Shown here: one piece after another, positions 5,113 through 5,537 of the stretch
How the letters are laid out: every line of letters starts with the position of its first letter
How positions within the stretch are numbered: position 1 is the first letter of the stretch
Source: DATGUA01 sp035301545
GTDB lineage: Bacteria > Bacillota > Clostridia > Tissierellales > Tissierellaceae
Length of the DNA: 5,537 bases
Direction of reading: 5' to 3'
Assembly (NCBI GenBank): GCA_035301545.1
Contig: DATGUA010000035.1
Span: forward strand, 1-5,537
Made by a program: the position numbers and the translations under genes
The notes under the pieces: generated by a model
Told to the model about the DNA's origin: nothing
Seen by the model: the letters and a program-made list of their open reading frames with translations, nothing else
Databases searched by the model: none

Positions 5113-5537
5113 ATGGAAGAATTAGTTTTATCAAAAATTAAAAAACATATGATTAATGATTGTGTGGATTTATATATTGAAACATTCACTAAAGAACCAT
5201 GGAATGATATTTACGAATCAAGAAAACAAGTAGTGGAGTTTTTTAATAATCATTTTAACAATAACTACTTTGTAGGTTATGCAGCTTTGTTAGATGATAA
5301 GGTAGTAGCCTTGAGTATTGGTATGAAAAAACCATGGATAGAAGGCTTTGAATATTATATAGATGAATTTTGCGTTAGTTATGAAATGCAGGGTAGAGCT
5401 ATTGGCAGCTGGTTTATAAAGGCAATAGAAGAAGATATTAAAGAGCAAGGAATGAATGCAATGATATTAAATACAGAAAAAAATTATCCATCACAGAAGT
5501 TCTATGAAAAAAACGGATTTAAAACACTTAGTGATTT
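5113..5537 (+). CDS. GNAT-family N-acetyltransferase, 3' end cut by the window
   Basis: ATG 5113 follows AGGAGGAG (5101-5108). The frame stays open to the right edge, giving 141 whole codons. GNAT enzymes move an acetyl group from acetyl-CoA to an amine. Visible features are an N-terminal helix with ETFTKEPWND, a central strand (FVGYAALLDDKVVALSIG), the beta-4 strand (YYIDEFCVSYEM), the acetyl-CoA pyrophosphate-binding loop QGRAIGSWFIKAI (motif A, Q/R-x-x-G-x-G/A), and the motif B region AMILNTEKNYPSQKFYEKNGFK, where the Tyr usually near the CoA thiol is present. About 140 residues place the break near the normal end of the fold, so little is missing. The early PW.D..E segment resembles some low-GC GNATs annotated as aminoglycoside 6'-acetyltransferase-like, but the substrate cannot be named. 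It has its own promoter and follows a terminator. Confidence 0.85.
   Translation, partial: MEELVLSKIKKHMINDCVDLYIETFTKEPWNDIYESRKQVVEFFNNHFNNNYFVGYAALLDDKVVALSIGMKKPWIEGFEYYIDEFCVSYEMQGRAIGSWFIKAIEEDIKEQGMNAMILNTEKNYPSQKFYEKNGFKTLSD

Noticed and set aside
4729..5134. Two reverse-strand open frames (65 and 72 codons)
   Set aside because: They run over the terminator, the methyltransferase end and the acetyltransferase start, and have no ribosome binding site or conserved features.

Overview
The window reads as low-GC, endospore-forming Firmicutes DNA (Clostridia or Tissierellia-like). This rests on AT-rich codon use, strong AGGAGG-type ribosome binding sites, a Tad-like pilus block of clostridial type, a LysM protein of spore type and a clostridial-type rRNA uracil methyltransferase. 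The taxonomic assignment is inference; no rRNA or other marker gene is present.

Left part (1 to about 1880): the 3' end of a forward-strand operon for a Tad/Flp-like pilus or surface system. It holds the end of a large repeat-containing surface protein (two near-identical 79-residue repeats, a diverged third copy and a C-terminal domain). Next come a 76-residue DUF6133/Flp-like single-membrane-span protein, an A24 (TadV/CpaA-type) prepilin peptidase with both catalytic aspartates, and the first 50 residues of a CpaB/RcpC-like SAF-domain protein. Gaps are 17 bases or less, or the genes overlap, so they are probably co-transcribed. A terminator-like hairpin with a T tract sits just after the pilin-like gene, inside the first codons of the peptidase gene.

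Junction (about 1878-1890): the CpaB-like reading frame runs without a stop into the last ~135 residues of pyruvate phosphate dikinase (PPDK), ending at a natural PPDK C-terminus and followed by a perfect 32-bp palindromic terminator. The rest of CpaB and the Tad ATPase and platform genes expected next are absent, as are the first ~740 residues of PPDK. This is either real recombination or an assembly join, and it is the main observation in the window.

Right part (about 1880-5537): ordinary-looking, more AT-rich chromosome. A reverse-strand gene encodes three LysM and two peptidoglycan-binding domains without a signal peptide, and converges on the ppdK remnant. Divergent from it is an RlmD/RlmCD/TrmA-family m5U methyltransferase that lacks the iron-sulfur cysteines, followed by a 14-bp-stem terminator. 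A GNAT acetyltransferase with its own sigma-A-type promoter follows and runs off the end. These genes look like independent transcription units; I see no functional link between them and the pilus block.
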